Shown here: positions 53,056 through 61,947 of the stretch, piece by piece | Layout: the number at the start of each line of letters is the position of its first letter | Position numbering within the stretch: the stretch's first letter is position 1 | From: Thermodesulfatator indicus DSM 15286 | GTDB taxonomy: Bacteria; Desulfobacterota; Thermodesulfobacteria; Thermodesulfobacteriales; Thermodesulfatatoraceae | NCBI RefSeq assembly: GCF_000217795.1 | Contig: NC_015681.1 | Location: forward strand, 2,037,244-2,101,243 | DNA length: 64,000 bases | Direction: 5' to 3' | Program-made: the position numbers and the translations under genes | Notes under the pieces: model-generated | Database searches by the model: none | What the model saw: the letters and a program-made list of their open reading frames with translations, nothing else | Told to the model about the DNA's origin: nothing

Positions 53056-54414
53056 TTATTTTAAGATTCCAACTGATATTTCAGGGAAAAAAATAATCGA
53101 AGCCAAAGCTATTATTTGAATCAATATGAAAGGTACCACACCTTTATAGATATCTGCGGTAGTTACCTCAGGTGGGCTAACACCTTTTAGATAAAACAGA
53201 GAAAAACCAAGAGGAGGGGTGAGAAAGGATGTTTGCAGATTCATAGAAATAATAATACCAAACCATACTAAAGCTATTCTTGATGGTTCTGAAAAGTCAG
53301 AAAAAATAGGAGATAATAGCCTTTCGGCTACAGGGGCTACTAAAGGTACAACTATAAAGACTATTTCAAAAAAATCCAAGAAGAATCCTAATATAAAAAC
53401 AACTAGATTCACCGTTAAAAGAAATCCGTATTCTTTGCCAGGAAGATGAGTAAGAAGATCTTCGATAACAAAATCTCCATAAAGCCCTCTAAAAACTAAA
53501 GTAAAAAAAGTAGCGCCTACCAAGATAAATAAAACCATAGAGGAAAGTTTTACTGTACTTGTAAGACATTCTTCAAGGGTCTTTCTTGTTAATCGACCCG
53601 AAAACCAGGCAAGTACCATAGCTCCTACTGCCCCAAAGGCTCCAGCTTCGGTTGGAGTGGCCCAGCCTGCAAAAATACTACCCAATACTACAGCTATTAA
53701 AAACAAAGGAGGGAAAACCACTTTTAACACTTTTTTAATAAAAGCAACTGTAGATACATTTTTTTCCTTAGGAATAGCTGGAGCTATTTCAGGCTTAAAT
53801 AAAGAAACCAAAAAGACATAAAGAACATAAAACCCCGAAAGAATTAAACCTGGAATTATAGCGGCAAGAAACATATCGCCTACAGAAACTCCTAATTGGT
53901 CAGCTAAAACAATTAAAACAATAGAAGGAGGTATTATCTGTCCTAAGGTACCTGAAGCGGCTATTACACCGCAGGCTAACTTTTTAGAATATCCATGTCT
54001 TAACATTGCAGGCAGAGAAATAAGGCCCATGGTAATAACAGTAGCGCCAACAATCCCTGTAGCGGCAGCCAAAAGTGTTCCTACAACAACAACACTTATA
54101 GCGAGTCCTCCTCTTAAAGAACCAAAAGCCTGCCCCATGGTTTCTAGAAGATCTTCAGCAAGTCCCGAACGTTCTAATATGCTTCCCATGAAAATGAAAA
54201 AAGGTATGGCCAACAGGATATAATTTTCAGCAATTCCCATTAATCTTTCGGGGAGGGCATACAAAAGATCAAAACTAAATAAACCAAATTTTATACCTAA
54301 TAATGAAAATAAAAGAGCTGTTCCAGAAAGGGCAAAAGCTACAGGAATACCTAATAAAAGGAAAACAATTAAAGTAACAAACATTAAAGGAACCAAGATA
54401 GTTTCAGGAGACAT
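53056..54414 (-). CDS. dctM: TRAP transporter large membrane subunit DctM
   Basis: A protein of about 452 residues with 11-12 membrane helices and the DctM pattern: NYILLAIPFFIFMGSILERS, LPAMLRHGYSKKLACGVIAA, LGQIIPPSIVLIVLADQLGV, TPTEAGAFGAVGAM. It is the transport subunit of a sodium-driven TRAP system. ATG 54414 is chosen because GGGGAAG precedes it; the overlap with dctQ is 11 bases. With the divergent Tat-exported binding protein and lactate-dehydrogenase genes, lactate or another 2-hydroxy acid is the likely substrate. Confidence 0.93.
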   Translation of the reverse strand: MSPETILVPLMFVTLIVFLLLGIPVAFALSGTALLFSLLGIKFGLFSFDLLYALPERLMGIAENYILLAIPFFIFMGSILERSGLAEDLLETMGQAFGSLRGGLAISVVVVGTLLAAATGIVGATVITMGLISLPAMLRHGYSKKLACGVIAASGTLGQIIPPSIVLIVLADQLGVSVGDMFLAAIIPGLILSGFYVLYVFLVSLFKPEIAPAIPKEKNVSTVAFIKKVLKVVFPPLFLIAVVLGSIFAGWATPTEAGAFGAVGAMVLAWFSGRLTRKTLEECLTSTVKLSSMVLFILVGATFFTLVFRGLYGDFVIEDLLTHLPGKEYGFLLTVNLVVFILGFFLDFFEIVFIVVPLVAPVAERLLSPIFSDFSEPSRIALVWFGIIISMNLQTSFLTPPLGFSLFYLKGVSPPEVTTADIYKGVVPFILIQIIALASIIFFPEISVGILK

Positions 54415-54922
54415 CTTCCCCCCGCAAGGAATACCAGGATTTAATGGTTTCACTAATACTTTGAAGAACTAACAAAAAGAGCCCCAAAAGAACGGCTATT
54501 TTTAACGGATATCTAGGCAGACCATTAGGATCAGGAGAGCTTTCTTTAATTACCCAAGATTTTAAAACCATAGGATAAGTCAAATAGCATAATAAGAGAG
54601 AAACAGGAATAAAAAAGAATATTCCAGCCAAAAAATCTATTCTTTTTTGAGTTTTTTTAGAAAAACGATTATAAAAAATATCTATTTTTACATGTTCTTT
54701 ATGTAGTAGTGCATAAGAAAAACCATAAGCAAAAATCAAAGCAAAAAGATACCATTGCATTTCAAAGTACATATTAGAAGTTAAATTAACACCAAAATAT
54801 TGAGAAAGTTTTCTCAAGATAGCATTTGTAAAACCTAATAAAATCATTATAAGACAAATATAGTTTAATATGTAACCAGTAGCAGAAGTTATTTTGTCTA
54901 TAAAGTTTGCTATCTTTTTCAT
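54404..54922 (-). CDS. dctQ: TRAP transporter small membrane subunit DctQ
   Basis: A 172-residue protein with four membrane helices: IDKITSATGYILNYICLIMI, ALIFAYGFSYALLH, FFFIPVSLLLCYLTYPMVLK and LLGLFLLVLQSISE. The charged loop KEHVKIDIFYNRFSKKTQKR is typical of DctQ. It associates with DctM. Nine bases follow the Fe-S dehydrogenase subunit stop, so transporter and dehydrogenase share a transcript. Full length. Confidence 0.9.
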   Translation of the reverse strand: MKKIANFIDKITSATGYILNYICLIMILLGFTNAILRKLSQYFGVNLTSNMYFEMQWYLFALIFAYGFSYALLHKEHVKIDIFYNRFSKKTQKRIDFLAGIFFFIPVSLLLCYLTYPMVLKSWVIKESSPDPNGLPRYPLKIAVLLGLFLLVLQSISETIKSWYSLRGEDVS

Positions 54923-54931
54923 TTTTTTATC

Positions 54932-56161
54932 TTAGCTCCCGTAAGCTTCTAAAACAATTTCTGCTAAATGTTTAACTTTATAAGTTTTATTAAACTTAAT
55001 GGTTCCTTCTGATAGCTGTAATATACATGCAGGACACGTAGTTACTACTATATTAGCCCCAGAATTTTCAATAGAGGAAACTTTCTTTTCTAAGATCTTA
55101 AAGGAAACATCAGGATAAAATAAATAGTAACTTCCTCCATTTCCACAACAGAAATCAGCGTTTTCCATCTCTATAAAACTTATTCCCCTAATTTGATTCA
55201 AGATTTTTCTAGGTTCTTGATAGATTTTAAGGCCCTTTTTGAGATGACAAGGATCATGATAAGTAACTTTATAAGAAAGTTTTTTTGAAAATTCTTTCAA
55301 ATTTTGATTACTACTAAGAAACTGTGAAAACTCTATGATTTTTTTGCTCCATTTTTCAGCTAGCTTTAATTTTTCTGAATCATCTTTAAATAAAAATAAG
55401 TACTCATTTTTTAAAGTATTAGTGCATGAGGCACAGGCAGTAACAATATGTTTAGGATTGTATTTTTCAAAAAGTTCTAAATTTTTCATGGCTAATTCTT
55501 TAGCAGTTTTAAGTTCACCGTGAACCATCATAGGAGTTCCACAACAGATATGTTCTTCTGGTAAAACAATATCAATTCCATTTATTTCGAATATCTTAAG
55601 AACAGCTTCCCCTATAGACGGATAGAAAAAGTTTAAAGAACAACCTGTAAAAAACAGATAATCTTGAGAATGTTTTTTTATAAAATTAGAAGCCATACTT
55701 CTTAAATCTTTAGAAGGAAACTTAGGCATAAAGGCGTCTTTTTTAAGTTTGCTTGTTAAGACTTGTTCTTTTTCGTCAAAAAATAAAGGAGTAAACTTAT
55801 TAAGAAGCTTTAAACCTGTTTTTAATAAACCTGGATTTTTAAGGCCAAAAAACATGCCTTTTTTAATAAGAGGAAAACTCTTTCTTTCTGAAATTAAGTG
55901 TCTTATAGCAATAGCTGTTTTTCCAAAGCCAACATTAGACGGGCAAACTTCTACACAAGAAAGACATATTAGACAGTTATAGATAATATCTAATGTTTTA
56001 TTGTCAATTTCGTCTTTTTCTAGAAAAAGATTAGAAAGAAATATTTTCCCTCTAGCTACAGCGCTCTCTTTTAATTCAGCATAAAAAACAGGACACACGG
56101 CCATACAATTTCCACATTTGATACATCTAAGAAGTTTTTGTTTGATCTCTTCGGGTAACAT
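54932..56161 (-). CDS. GlcF/LldE-like Fe-S subunit of a D-lactate or glycolate dehydrogenase
   Basis: A 409-residue protein with two 4Fe-4S ferredoxin motifs in the N-terminus, CIKCGNCMAVCP and CLICLSCVEVCP, and two CCG domains: EHICCGTPMMVHGE near residue 205 and HDPCHLKKG with FCCGNGG near 330-355. It passes electrons from the FAD subunit to the quinone or another carrier. ATG 56161 follows the FAD-subunit stop by no gap. Lactate-linked placement suggests D-lactate; glycolate is possible. Confidence 0.9.
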   Translation of the reverse strand: MLPEEIKQKLLRCIKCGNCMAVCPVFYAELKESAVARGKIFLSNLFLEKDEIDNKTLDIIYNCLICLSCVEVCPSNVGFGKTAIAIRHLISERKSFPLIKKGMFFGLKNPGLLKTGLKLLNKFTPLFFDEKEQVLTSKLKKDAFMPKFPSKDLRSMASNFIKKHSQDYLFFTGCSLNFFYPSIGEAVLKIFEINGIDIVLPEEHICCGTPMMVHGELKTAKELAMKNLELFEKYNPKHIVTACASCTNTLKNEYLFLFKDDSEKLKLAEKWSKKIIEFSQFLSSNQNLKEFSKKLSYKVTYHDPCHLKKGLKIYQEPRKILNQIRGISFIEMENADFCCGNGGSYYLFYPDVSFKILEKKVSSIENSGANIVVTTCPACILQLSEGTIKFNKTYKVKHLAEIVLEAYGS

Positions 56162-57541
56162 TTATACTATTTTTTCTGGATTTATTATGTTTTTAGAATC
56201 AAAAGAATTTTTTATCATGCGCATTACTTTTATTCCTTGATGGCCGAGTTCTTTAAGAATGTATTTCTTTTTAGCTATACCTATTCCGTGTTCTCCAGTA
56301 ATTGTTCCTTTTAAAGAGAGAGCTTTTTCTACAATTTCGTGAAGAACTTTGTCTAATTCTTCCAAATCTTTTTCTTCTTGTGGGTCTATTAAAATCATGG
56401 GATGAACATTTCCATCTCCGGCATGACCTACCGTGGCGATGGGAAGATTATATTTTTTAGAAATTTCTTGGATACCAACTAACATCTTTACAATTTTTGT
56501 TCTAGGAACAGCTACATCTTCAATAAAAACAGCTGGTTTTAGCCTAGCTAAGGCAGGAAAGGCTGCTCTTCTAGCCTGCCATAACTTTTCTCTTTCTTTT
56601 TCGTCTTTAGCTATAGAATAGTCTCCATTAAATTTTTTAATAATTTCCTGGATAATTTGAGCCTCTTCTTCTATCTGATCTTTTCCCATTCCATCAAGTT
56701 CTATTAATAAAAGTGCTTCTTTTTCGGTTGGTAAATTGATTTTTAGATAGTTTTCAACTGCTTTAATAGTGAAGTTATCCATAATTTCTAAAGTGGCAGG
56801 AATTATACGAGCCCGTATAATATTGGCTATTACTTCTCCTGCGTTTTTTAATGAATCAAAGGTAGCCAAAAAAGTTTTTTTGTATTTGGGAGCAGGTATC
56901 AGTTTTAAAAGTATTTGGGTAAAGAGACCTATAGTTCCTTCTGAGCCTACAAAAAATCCAGAAAAATTGTACCCCGTAACGTTTTTAACACATTTGCCGC
57001 CAAAACGGAAAATTTCGGCATTAGGTAAAACTAGCTCCATACCCATTACATAATCTTTAGTAACGCCGTATTTAAGCCCCCTTAATCCCCCAGCATTTTC
57101 TGCCACCGTGCCCCCAATGGTGGCCACGGCTACAGAGCCTGGGTCCGGAGGATACATGAGACCAAACTTAGATGCTTCCTTATCCAGGTGAGCCACAACT
57201 ACTCCTGGTTCTACCAGGGCGGTCATGTTATCGGGATCGATTTCAAGAATTTGATTCATCTGCTGAAAAGAAACAACTAATCCCTTTTTTTTGGGAACGG
57301 GGCCTCCACTAACAGAGGTGCCAGCCCCTCGGGGATATAAAGGGATATCGTATTCCAGAGCAAATTTGACCAGTTCACGTACTTCTTCAGTGCTTTTAGG
57401 AAAAGCTACCCCAATAGGTGTTTCCCCAGTAAGCCCAGGGGTGGCATCGTAGGAATAGACAATGGTTTCTTTTTCTTCGGTAAGAAGACGATCTTTTAAT
57501 AGCCTTTTACAATCTTCTAAGAACAGCTTTTCTTTATTCAT
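56162..57541 (-). CDS. GlcD-like FAD subunit of a D-lactate or glycolate dehydrogenase
   Basis: A 459-residue flavoprotein. The FAD-binding PCMH domain has PLYPRGAGTSVSGG, VEPGVVVAHLDKEASKFGL and GGTVAENAGGLRGLKYG; the C-terminal FAD-oxidase domain has GHAGDGNVHPMI and ITGEHGIGIAKKKY. It oxidises a 2-hydroxy acid, most likely D-lactate, and hands electrons to the Fe-S subunit encoded immediately downstream. It heads the operon glcD-glcF-dctQ-dctM. Full length. The 180-base gap to the divergent binding-protein gene must hold both promoters. Confidence 0.93.
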   Translation of the reverse strand: MNKEKLFLEDCKRLLKDRLLTEEKETIVYSYDATPGLTGETPIGVAFPKSTEEVRELVKFALEYDIPLYPRGAGTSVSGGPVPKKKGLVVSFQQMNQILEIDPDNMTALVEPGVVVAHLDKEASKFGLMYPPDPGSVAVATIGGTVAENAGGLRGLKYGVTKDYVMGMELVLPNAEIFRFGGKCVKNVTGYNFSGFFVGSEGTIGLFTQILLKLIPAPKYKKTFLATFDSLKNAGEVIANIIRARIIPATLEIMDNFTIKAVENYLKINLPTEKEALLLIELDGMGKDQIEEEAQIIQEIIKKFNGDYSIAKDEKEREKLWQARRAAFPALARLKPAVFIEDVAVPRTKIVKMLVGIQEISKKYNLPIATVGHAGDGNVHPMILIDPQEEKDLEELDKVLHEIVEKALSLKGTITGEHGIGIAKKKYILKELGHQGIKVMRMIKNSFDSKNIINPEKIV

Positions 57542-57721
57542 AGACCAACCTTTTTAAAAATGTTTCAAGACTAAAGCAAGGGCTTTTAGACTAAATTTTT
57601 TTGATAGATCTAGCCCTTTAACTTCTAATTAATTTGTGAGATTAAAGATTGATAAAATTGATTTAATTTTTTACTCTACAAAAGCTTAAATGTAAAAATT
57701 ACTATAAAAAGGGAGGTTGCG

Positions 57722-58810
57722 ATGGAAAGAAGGGATTTTTTAAAGATGGCTGGAATAGCCTTAGCGGGTACAGCAGCAGGCAGCCTAATCAAACCGATTA
57801 ATGTTCATGCCAAAAAGCGTATAAGATGGCGTATGGCCTCCAGTTTCCCTAAAGCCGTAGATGTTATTTATGGAGGAGGCAAAACAATTTGTGATCTCGT
57901 CCGAGAAATGACTGACGGAATGTTTGACATTCGTATTTACGCTGCCGGGGAATTAGTTCCTGGTTTAAAAGTATTTGATGCTGTTCAGGAAGGCGCTATC
58001 CAGGCAGGACATACAACCCTTTATTATTACATTGGAAAACACCCTGCTTTTGCTTTTGGAACGGCGGTTCCTTTTGGTTTAATTTATAGACAACAAGAGG
58101 CTTGGCTGCATCAAGGAAATGGTAACAAACTTATTAATTCTTTGGCCAGTGATTTTAATTTGATAACCTTTCCCGCCGGTAATACAGGAGCCCAAATGGG
58201 AGGCTGGTATAGAAAGCCCATCAGATCTTTAAAAGACCTTAAAGGACTTAGAATGAGGATTCCCGGACTAGGCGGAAAAGTTATGGCTAGATTGGGCGTT
58301 AGTGTACAAGTACTCGCTGGAGGAGATATATACCCTGCTCTTGAAAGAGGGGCTTTAGATGCTACTGAATGGGTTGGCCCTTACGATGACGAAAAATTGG
58401 GTTTCTACAAAGTGGCCAAATACTACTATTATCCAGGTTGGTGGGAGCCTGCGCCTTCTATTCATTTGGTGGTAAATAAAAAGGCCTGGGAGAACCTTCC
58501 CAAAGAATATCAAGAAGTTCTTAGGGCCGCGGCCAGAATTGCTAACGTCAAAATGATGGCTCAATATGATGTTAAGAATCCTCCGGCCTTAAAGAGGCTT
58601 CTTGAAAAGGGTGTAAAGCTTGAAAGGTTCCCTGACGATGTAATTAAAGCGGCTAAAAAAGAGGCTTTTGATCTGTATGAAGAAATTGCCTCTAAGGATG
58701 CTACTTATAGAAAAATATTTGAAGATTGGAAGAAATTTAAAAAGGAAACTAGCTCCTGGTTAGGTCTTAATGAATTCGCTATGGAAACTATTACGTTTAA
58801 AGGAGTTTAA
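57722..58810 (+). CDS. dctP: Tat-exported TRAP substrate-binding protein (lactate/2-keto acid type)
   Basis: A 362-residue periplasmic binding protein with a twin-arginine signal, MERRDFLKMAGIALAGTAAG, then a TRAP DctP fold: WRMASSFPKAVDVIYGGGK, GHTTLYYYIGKHPAFAFGT, GLRMRIPGLGGKVMARLGVS and EWVGPYDDEKLGFYKV. The YYYYPGWWEPAP region resembles TakP-type binders of lactate and 2-keto acids. Divergent from the matching membrane and dehydrogenase genes. GGGAGG precedes the ATG. A strong terminator follows. Ligand is inference. Confidence 0.9.
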   Translation: MERRDFLKMAGIALAGTAAGSLIKPINVHAKKRIRWRMASSFPKAVDVIYGGGKTICDLVREMTDGMFDIRIYAAGELVPGLKVFDAVQEGAIQAGHTTLYYYIGKHPAFAFGTAVPFGLIYRQQEAWLHQGNGNKLINSLASDFNLITFPAGNTGAQMGGWYRKPIRSLKDLKGLRMRIPGLGGKVMARLGVSVQVLAGGDIYPALERGALDATEWVGPYDDEKLGFYKVAKYYYYPGWWEPAPSIHLVVNKKAWENLPKEYQEVLRAAARIANVKMMAQYDVKNPPALKRLLEKGVKLERFPDDVIKAAKKEAFDLYEEIASKDATYRKIFEDWKKFKKETSSWLGLNEFAMETITFKGV

Positions 58811-58814
58811 TTAA

Positions 58815-58846
58815 GAAGAGGCGGTTAGCCGCCTCTTCTTTTTGAT
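58815..58846 (+). terminator. Rho-independent terminator after dctP
   Basis: GAAGAGGCGG at 58815-58824 pairs with 58829-58838 over ten bases around TTAG, followed by a T-rich tract. It ends the dctP transcript. Confidence 0.9.
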
Positions 58847-58852
58847 TTTTTT

Positions 58853-58969
58853 ATGTCCTGGCGCAAATTGTTAGAAAATAATATCTTTTTAAGACTTTCT
58901 TATCGTCTAATCCTTTTTGGAGCGGGAGCAGCCACAGCCTATTTCATAGTTAAAAGGAAAGAAAAATGA
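58853..58969 (+). CDS. Small single-helix membrane protein
   Basis: A 38-codon frame (SWRKLLENNIFLRLSYRLIL then FGAGAATAYFIVKRKEK) with one membrane helix, ending in an ATGA overlap with the GDT1-like gene. It lies directly after the dctP terminator and has no ribosome site, so it may be leaderless, weakly expressed or not real. The overlap with the next start is the main support. Confidence 0.4.
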   Translation: MSWRKLLENNIFLRLSYRLILFGAGAATAYFIVKRKEK

Positions 58970-59232
58970 AACTATTTTTAACAGTCTTTTTAACTATATT
59001 TCTGGCAGAAATTGGTGATAAGACACAACTTGCTACTCTTATGTTTTCTGCTCAAAATAAGAGCAAGTTTTTAATTTTTTTAGCCGCTTCCTCAGCACTA
59101 GTAGCAGCAGCCGGTTTAGGTGTGCTGGCCGGAGCCGTTATTCAGAATTACCTTCCCCTTAAATATATTCGCCTGGCAGGAGGTTTCCTTTTTATTGTAC
59201 TAGGCATTCTTATGCTTGTAGGGAAATTTTAA
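58966..59232 (+). CDS. Half-size GDT1/UPF0016 (TMEM165-like) transporter
   Basis: An 88-residue membrane protein with three helices and one copy of the family signature, LAEIGDKTQLATLMFSAQ. Full-length GDT1 proteins contain two such repeats and export or import Mn2+ or Ca2+. Half-size forms usually act as homo- or hetero-dimers, often encoded as a pair; no second half is visible here. AAGGAAAG precedes the ATG. It is followed by a glycosyltransferase gene with an 85-base gap. Confidence 0.85.
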   Translation: MKLFLTVFLTIFLAEIGDKTQLATLMFSAQNKSKFLIFLAASSALVAAAGLGVLAGAVIQNYLPLKYIRLAGGFLFIVLGILMLVGKF

Positions 59233-59317
59233 GAACAAATTAAACGATCTAAAATTTTGTAAATTTTCCGTAAAAATAGAACAATGTTTAATATTAAGAG
59301 GTTAGATAGAGATTTTT

Positions 59318-60889
59318 ATGAAATCTAAGGCAGACAGAACTTTCTCTTATACTATAAACGATAATTATACTTTTAAGAATATTTCTCTAAAAGAAAATTT
59401 TATTTTTGTAATAGCTGTTTATTTTTTATTAATGATATTGGCAAGAATTTTTATTTCAAATAGTTTAGAATTAGATGAAGCAGAACAATTTATTCTCACA
59501 CAAAAACTATCTTTAGGATATAACTGTCAGCCACCTCTTTATACTTGGATACAATGGCTATTTTTTAAAATATTTGGTTGTAACTTATTTGCATTAGCTT
59601 TTTTGAAAAATATTTTATTGTTCTTGATTTATTACTTCACTTATAAAAGTACAAAAATTATTACTAATAATAAACTTTTAGCTAGCCTTTCCGCTGCAGC
59701 TATATTTCTTTTTCCTCAGATATCTTGGGAAGCTCAAAGGGATTTGACACATTCTGTGTTGGTAATGAGCATAATTTCTTTTTTTATTTACTACTTATTG
59801 AGCTTAAAATACCAGAAAAGCCAATTTTCTTGGAAAGATTATGTATTTTTAGGTGTTATTAGTGGGCTAGGTCTTCTTTCTAAATATAATTTTATTATTT
59901 TTCTTTCTTCTATCCTTATCGCATCATTCTTAGATGATAAGCTAAAAAGATTTTTTATAGATAAGAGAATATTAATTGCTATAATTGTTGTTATTTTTAT
60001 ATGCTTACCGCATTTATGGTGGTTTTTAAATCATACAGATATTGTTATAGTGGAGACATTAAATAAAGTAAAGCCAGAGTTTAGTCTATCTGCTAGGTTT
60101 TTGGGAATTATTAACTTAATTGAAAGATCTAATTCCTTTTTAGCAATTTTTTTATTGGCTTTTGGGCTAGTCTTTTATAAATCCTTTAAAAACCAGGGAG
60201 AAAAATTATTGTTTAATTATTTTATAGTTCTTATATTTCTATTGATGCTACTGACCATATTTGTAGGAGTCGTTCATTATAAAGAACGATGGTTGATGCC
60301 TCTTTTATTTCCAATCGTAGTTTATCTTGCTTCTAAGATAGAAATAAAGTTTTTAAAAACTAAATATATTTATAGATTTTTTTCTTTTGTCGTGTTATTA
60401 ATGGTTATTATTTTTGTAGTTTATATTGTCAGAGTAATTATGCCAGATAAGTGGAAGCCAGTAAGATTTAATTATCCTTTTGAAAAAGTTGCCAAAGATA
60501 TTTCCAACACAGGGTTTAAAAAAGGTATTATCATTACACCTTCAAAATTAATTGCAGGTAATATGAAACATTGGTTTCTCGATAGTTATGTAATAAATAG
60601 TTCCCTAAGCTCTATACTTGAAACTGATGAACTAAATAACTTAGTAAAAAAATACCAACAAATACTAATAATTAGTGACAAAACTTTACTTATTGATAAA
60701 ATAAAAAACAAACTTCCCTCAAATACGACTTTTAAAAAGCTTATTATACGAGAGCCATATCTGTATTCAAGTAAAAATTATTATACTATAGAGATTGTTT
60801 TAATCGAAAAGAAATCTATTTCTAAAATCTCTAAATCAAATAACTTTGCCAACTACTGGTTCGAAATGATAAATAAAAGATTTGCCTAA
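59318..60889 (+). CDS. GT39/ArnT-like polyprenyl-phosphate glycosyltransferase
   Basis: A 523-residue membrane enzyme with about 11 helices and the GT-C signature ELDEAEQFILTQKLSLGYNC near residue 50 (catalytic Asp and Glu), then CQPPLYTWIQWLFF. It transfers a sugar from a lipid carrier outside the membrane, for cell-surface glycan or lipid A. It is much more AT-rich than its neighbours, which suggests transfer from another genome or low constraint. It stands alone between unrelated genes. Confidence 0.8.
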   Translation: MKSKADRTFSYTINDNYTFKNISLKENFIFVIAVYFLLMILARIFISNSLELDEAEQFILTQKLSLGYNCQPPLYTWIQWLFFKIFGCNLFALAFLKNILLFLIYYFTYKSTKIITNNKLLASLSAAAIFLFPQISWEAQRDLTHSVLVMSIISFFIYYLLSLKYQKSQFSWKDYVFLGVISGLGLLSKYNFIIFLSSILIASFLDDKLKRFFIDKRILIAIIVVIFICLPHLWWFLNHTDIVIVETLNKVKPEFSLSARFLGIINLIERSNSFLAIFLLAFGLVFYKSFKNQGEKLLFNYFIVLIFLLMLLTIFVGVVHYKERWLMPLLFPIVVYLASKIEIKFLKTKYIYRFFSFVVLLMVIIFVVYIVRVIMPDKWKPVRFNYPFEKVAKDISNTGFKKGIIITPSKLIAGNMKHWFLDSYVINSSLSSILETDELNNLVKKYQQILIISDKTLLIDKIKNKLPSNTTFKKLIIREPYLYSSKNYYTIEIVLIEKKSISKISKSNNFANYWFEMINKRFA

Positions 60890-60940
60890 AGTCAGTTATG
60901 TTTAGGGTGACAGGGCTTCAAATCAAGTTAAAATAAGCCT

Positions 60941-61717
60941 ATGCTCACATTGACGCTGAAACACCGTACCCAACTAAAATCCCCTAATACGGAAGAAGAG
61001 CGCGAAGAAGAGGTTATTCTTGAAAGGCCGTATCGTATCTATTTAAACGAAGAGCCGGTAGGCTCTTCCATGGTTCTTCCCACCGGACTTGAAGAATTTG
61101 GCGTGGGCTTTCTTTTCGCTCAGGGTTATTTTGACAACCCAACGGTCTTTAAAGAGGTAAGGCTTTGCCATGAAAAGGGAAGCATATTTGTTTATGCGGA
61201 TGTAGAAAAAATAGAAGGGAAAGATCTCATTGTTACCTCTGGCTGTGGAGGGACAGGCAAAATTTCTCGAGAATTTTTGGAAAAAGAATTTTCTCCCTTA
61301 GCTGAATGGCGCATGAAGCTTTCTGAAGTGCGCGAATTTATTCTTAAAGTTTTAAAAAAGTCAGACCTTGGGTTAAGGACACATTGTGTCCATGCCTGTG
61401 GTTACTGGGAAAATGGACGACTTAGTCTTTTTTATGAAGACGTTGGTCGCCATAACGCGGTGGACAAAGTAGTAGGGGCCATTTTGATGGGTAAAGCCAG
61501 CCCCAAAGGAGCTATCTATACTACCGGAAGACTTACTTCTGACATGGTTCTAAAATGTGCAAGGGTTGGAATCCCTATAGTTATGTCGCGGACGGCTACA
61601 TCGTCGCTCGGACTTGAAATCGCCAAAAAAGCAGGTATTACCCTTATTTGCTACGCGCGCCCGGAGCGTATAAATATTTTTAATGCTCCAGAGCGCATAA
61701 TAAATGACTTAGTTTAG
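60941..61717 (+). CDS. fdhD: Formate dehydrogenase accessory protein FdhD
   Basis: A 258-residue protein that moves sulfur to the molybdenum cofactor of formate dehydrogenases. Motifs are [17 protein letters not shown] near residue 50, [12 protein letters not shown] near residue 103, [17 protein letters not shown] near 165, and [20 protein letters not shown]. The CxxC seen in E. coli is reduced here to one Cys (SGCGGT), a variation found in other FdhDs. The GGTGK portion is coded by GGGACAGGCAAA. It converges with rubredoxin (nine-base overlap). Confidence 0.93.
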   Translation: MLTLTLKHRTQLKSPNTEEEREEEVILERPYRIYLNEEPVGSSMVLPTGLEEFGVGFLFAQGYFDNPTVFKEVRLCHEKGSIFVYADVEKIEGKDLIVTSGCGGTGKISREFLEKEFSPLAEWRMKLSEVREFILKVLKKSDLGLRTHCVHACGYWENGRLSLFYEDVGRHNAVDKVVGAILMGKASPKGAIYTTGRLTSDMVLKCARVGIPIVMSRTATSSLGLEIAKKAGITLICYARPERINIFNAPERIINDLV

Positions 61718-61870
61718 AGGTTGAAAGGCTATTTTGCTAGCACCACAAACAGGGCAAGTCCAATCTTTTGGTAAATCTTCAAAGGGAGTGCCTGGAGGGA
61801 TCTCATGGAAAACGTCACCTTTTTCAGGATCATAGATGTAACCGCAAGTTTTACATTGATAATTGGTCAT
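61709..61870 (-). CDS. Rubredoxin
   Basis: A 53-residue electron carrier: [16 protein letters not shown] near residue 4 and [11 protein letters not shown] near residue 38, giving the four Cys of the FeS4 centre. It is typical of anaerobes and serves in oxygen and radical detoxification or other electron transfer. GGAG precedes the ATG (complement 61868-61870). It converges with fdhD; the last nine bases overlap. It is of normal length. Confidence 0.95.
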   Translation of the reverse strand: MTNYQCKTCGYIYDPEKGDVFHEIPPGTPFEDLPKDWTCPVCGASKIAFQPLN

Positions 61871-61947
61871 AATTAAAATCTCCTTGTTTTGAAATTTTAT
61901 CGAATAAAAATAAATTTGAAATAATAACCAGTCAAGGAGAAATATAG

